Source: MKUN01 sp964481425 (lineage in GTDB: Bacteria; Bacteroidota; Bacteroidia; Chitinophagales; Chitinophagaceae). From it: DNA of 64,000 nucleotides. Where the stretch lies: the NCBI GenBank assembly GCA_964481425.1, contig CAYZTM010000016.1, forward strand, positions 32,766-96,765, written 5' to 3'. The notes under the pieces are model-generated. The model made no database searches and had not been told where the DNA came from. It saw only the letters and a list, made by a program, of their open reading frames with translations. This document shows positions 62,776 to 64,000 of the stretch, in pieces. Position 1 is the first letter of the stretch. Every line of letters starts with the position of its first letter. The position numbers and the translations under genes are program-made.

Positions 62776-64000
62776 ATGAGAAAAATATTATTTTTTCTTT
62801 CGTTGATAGCTGCTACACATGTCCAAGCGCAGTACAGTACTACCCGCAATAGCAGTAATGTAGCCTACCGAAATAGCTATCAAAGACCTATTTGCGGCGC
62901 TGCAAATACTTTTGAGATAAGGGCAGGCAGGATATATTGCTGGGGCAGCAATTCGGTAGGGCAGCTGGGAATTGGCAATGCCGTAGACCAGTACTTGCCT
63001 GTACAAATGGGTACTGATAGTAACTGGATTTCCGTAGCCAATGGGGAAACAGGGGGACATGTTCTCGCCATAAGGTCGGATGGCACTTTATGGGCATGGG
63101 GCTATAACGACAATGGCCAATTAGGTATTGGCAATACTATTACACAGCAAACACCTGTGCAGGTAGGTAACGACCACGACTGGATGAAGGTAAACAGGGG
63201 TGGCTACAATAGTATCGCGCTCAAGACTAATGGTACCTTGTGGGTTTGGGGATGGAATGTACATGGCGAACTTGGTCTGGGCGATACGAACCGCAGGCTG
63301 CTCCCTACACAACTGGGTACAGACAATGATTGGGTGAGTATTACGGCTGGGGCCTCTACTTGTTATGCGATCAAGTCGAATGGCACTTTATGGGCATGGG
63401 GCTTGAACACCTATGGGCAACTTGGCTTGGGCGACACTCTGAACCGCCTAAGCCCAGTGCAGGTAGGCACGGATAACAAATGGATGAGCATTGCCAATAA
63501 TTCCGAGGAAGCGCTGGCACTTAAGGCCGACGGAACATTATGGGTCTGGGGTGCAAATTCAGCGGGTGTTTTGGGTCTTGGCGACACTACAAGGAGGCTC
63601 GTTCCGGTACAAAACGGTATAGCAAGAGATTGGGTAAAAATGGCATCCGGCTTTCAAACCATAGGCTTGAAGGTGGACGGTAGTTCCTGGGGCTGGGGTG
63701 CAAACGGTGTAGGCGAACTGGGTATCGGCACGATAGGGGGTATTTACAACAGTCCTTTTTCGCTCAATGCTGCCAGCTACTGGACCGACGTTGCAGTGGG
63801 TACACAGGGGCATACCGTATTCCTAAAGTCGGATGGCAGTTTTTGGGTGACCGGCTTTAATATGTGGGGACAACTGGGGCTCGGCAATGCCTACCCGGTA
63901 TACGATACCCTACAGGCTTCCAGCACCCCTGCTACCGAATGGGTAAGCGGCAGCACAGGCAGCAGCCACAGCGCCGCTATATTCAGCGATGGCAGCCTAT
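62776..64000 (+). CDS. Secreted RCC1-repeat protein, truncated by window end
   Basis: An ORF from the ATG at 62776 stays open to the end of the window (at least 408 codons). The signal peptide (ILFFLSLIAATHVQAQ) is followed by at least seven RCC1-type repeats of about 50 residues, each with a (G/S)xxWxWGxNxxGxLGxG core and a linker of the PVQVGTDxxWxxV type. An eighth begins at the end. RCC1 repeats normally close into a beta-propeller; such bacterial secreted forms usually have a T9SS sorting domain at the C-terminus, which is not visible here. It lies 171 bp after the previous secreted-protein gene, same direction. Confidence 0.88.
   Translation, partial: MRKILFFLSLIAATHVQAQYSTTRNSSNVAYRNSYQRPICGAANTFEIRAGRIYCWGSNSVGQLGIGNAVDQYLPVQMGTDSNWISVANGETGGHVLAIRSDGTLWAWGYNDNGQLGIGNTITQQTPVQVGNDHDWMKVNRGGYNSIALKTNGTLWVWGWNVHGELGLGDTNRRLLPTQLGTDNDWVSITAGASTCYAIKSNGTLWAWGLNTYGQLGLGDTLNRLSPVQVGTDNKWMSIANNSEEALALKADGTLWVWGANSAGVLGLGDTTRRLVPVQNGIARDWVKMASGFQTIGLKVDGSSWGWGANGVGELGIGTIGGIYNSPFSLNAASYWTDVAVGTQGHTVFLKSDGSFWVTGFNMWGQLGLGNAYPVYDTLQASSTPATEWVSGSTGSSHSAAIFSDGSL

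Overview
The window is a piece of a Bacteroidota chromosome, most likely Chitinophagia (Chitinophagaceae-like) or a close relative. The signs are: an Alternative Complex III plus cytochrome oxidase operon; cargo proteins with type IX secretion (T9SS) type A and type B C-terminal sorting domains and a PorP/SprF partner; families largely confined to Bacteroidota (DUF4476, DUF4421, DUF3667, PorT-like barrels); class II ribonucleotide reductase; and promoter -7 boxes of the form TAnnTTTG instead of sigma70 boxes. A run of exactly 100 N (40925-41024) shows it is a scaffold, possibly from a draft or metagenome assembly. No rRNA, tRNA, CRISPR array or prophage was seen.

Layout. 0.2-11.5 kb: RNase G, a secreted beta-propeller protein, a small secreted protein, an LpxD-like acyltransferase, a class IV aminotransferase, two outer-membrane barrels, GltX and a DUF4421 protein. 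11.6-23.2 kb (minus strand): one respiratory operon actABCDEF-coxB-coxA, which moves electrons from quinol through Alternative Complex III to a cytochrome c oxidase. 23.4-29.4 kb: an atypical SDR, a small protein with its own terminator, a cation/proton antiporter, an M28 peptidase, an enoyl-CoA hydratase and a DUF3667 membrane protein. 29.4-35 kb (minus): two DUF4476 paralogues and NrdJ. 35.3-36.1 kb: GcvH and a VanZ-like protein.

36.1-41.2 kb is the accessory part. A perfect 160-bp direct repeat brackets a small cassette holding a promoter-like box, hairpins, a 40-aa ORF broken by one base, and a 66-aa two-helix membrane protein. Next come a sugar kinase, a nucleotidyltransferase and a glycosyltransferase for an activated sugar. 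Then follows an IS200-like tyrosine (HUH) transposase, directly followed by an array of ~80-nt palindromic elements that look like REPINs and run into the assembly gap.

41.2-50.1 kb: RuvB, a cystathionine gamma-synthase/lyase, a histidine-ammonia-lyase-type MIO enzyme with FabG and a tiny protein, a GNAT-nitrilase fusion, a DUF3108 protein, a flippase-like membrane protein and RuvC. 50.4-57.5 kb: an orphan response regulator, then PorP/SprF with a 1.7-thousand-residue PKD-repeat T9SS type B protein. 58-64 kb: PdxJ, a peptide-type ABC solute-binding lipoprotein, a T9SS type A secreted protein and an RCC1-repeat secreted protein that runs off the end of the window.
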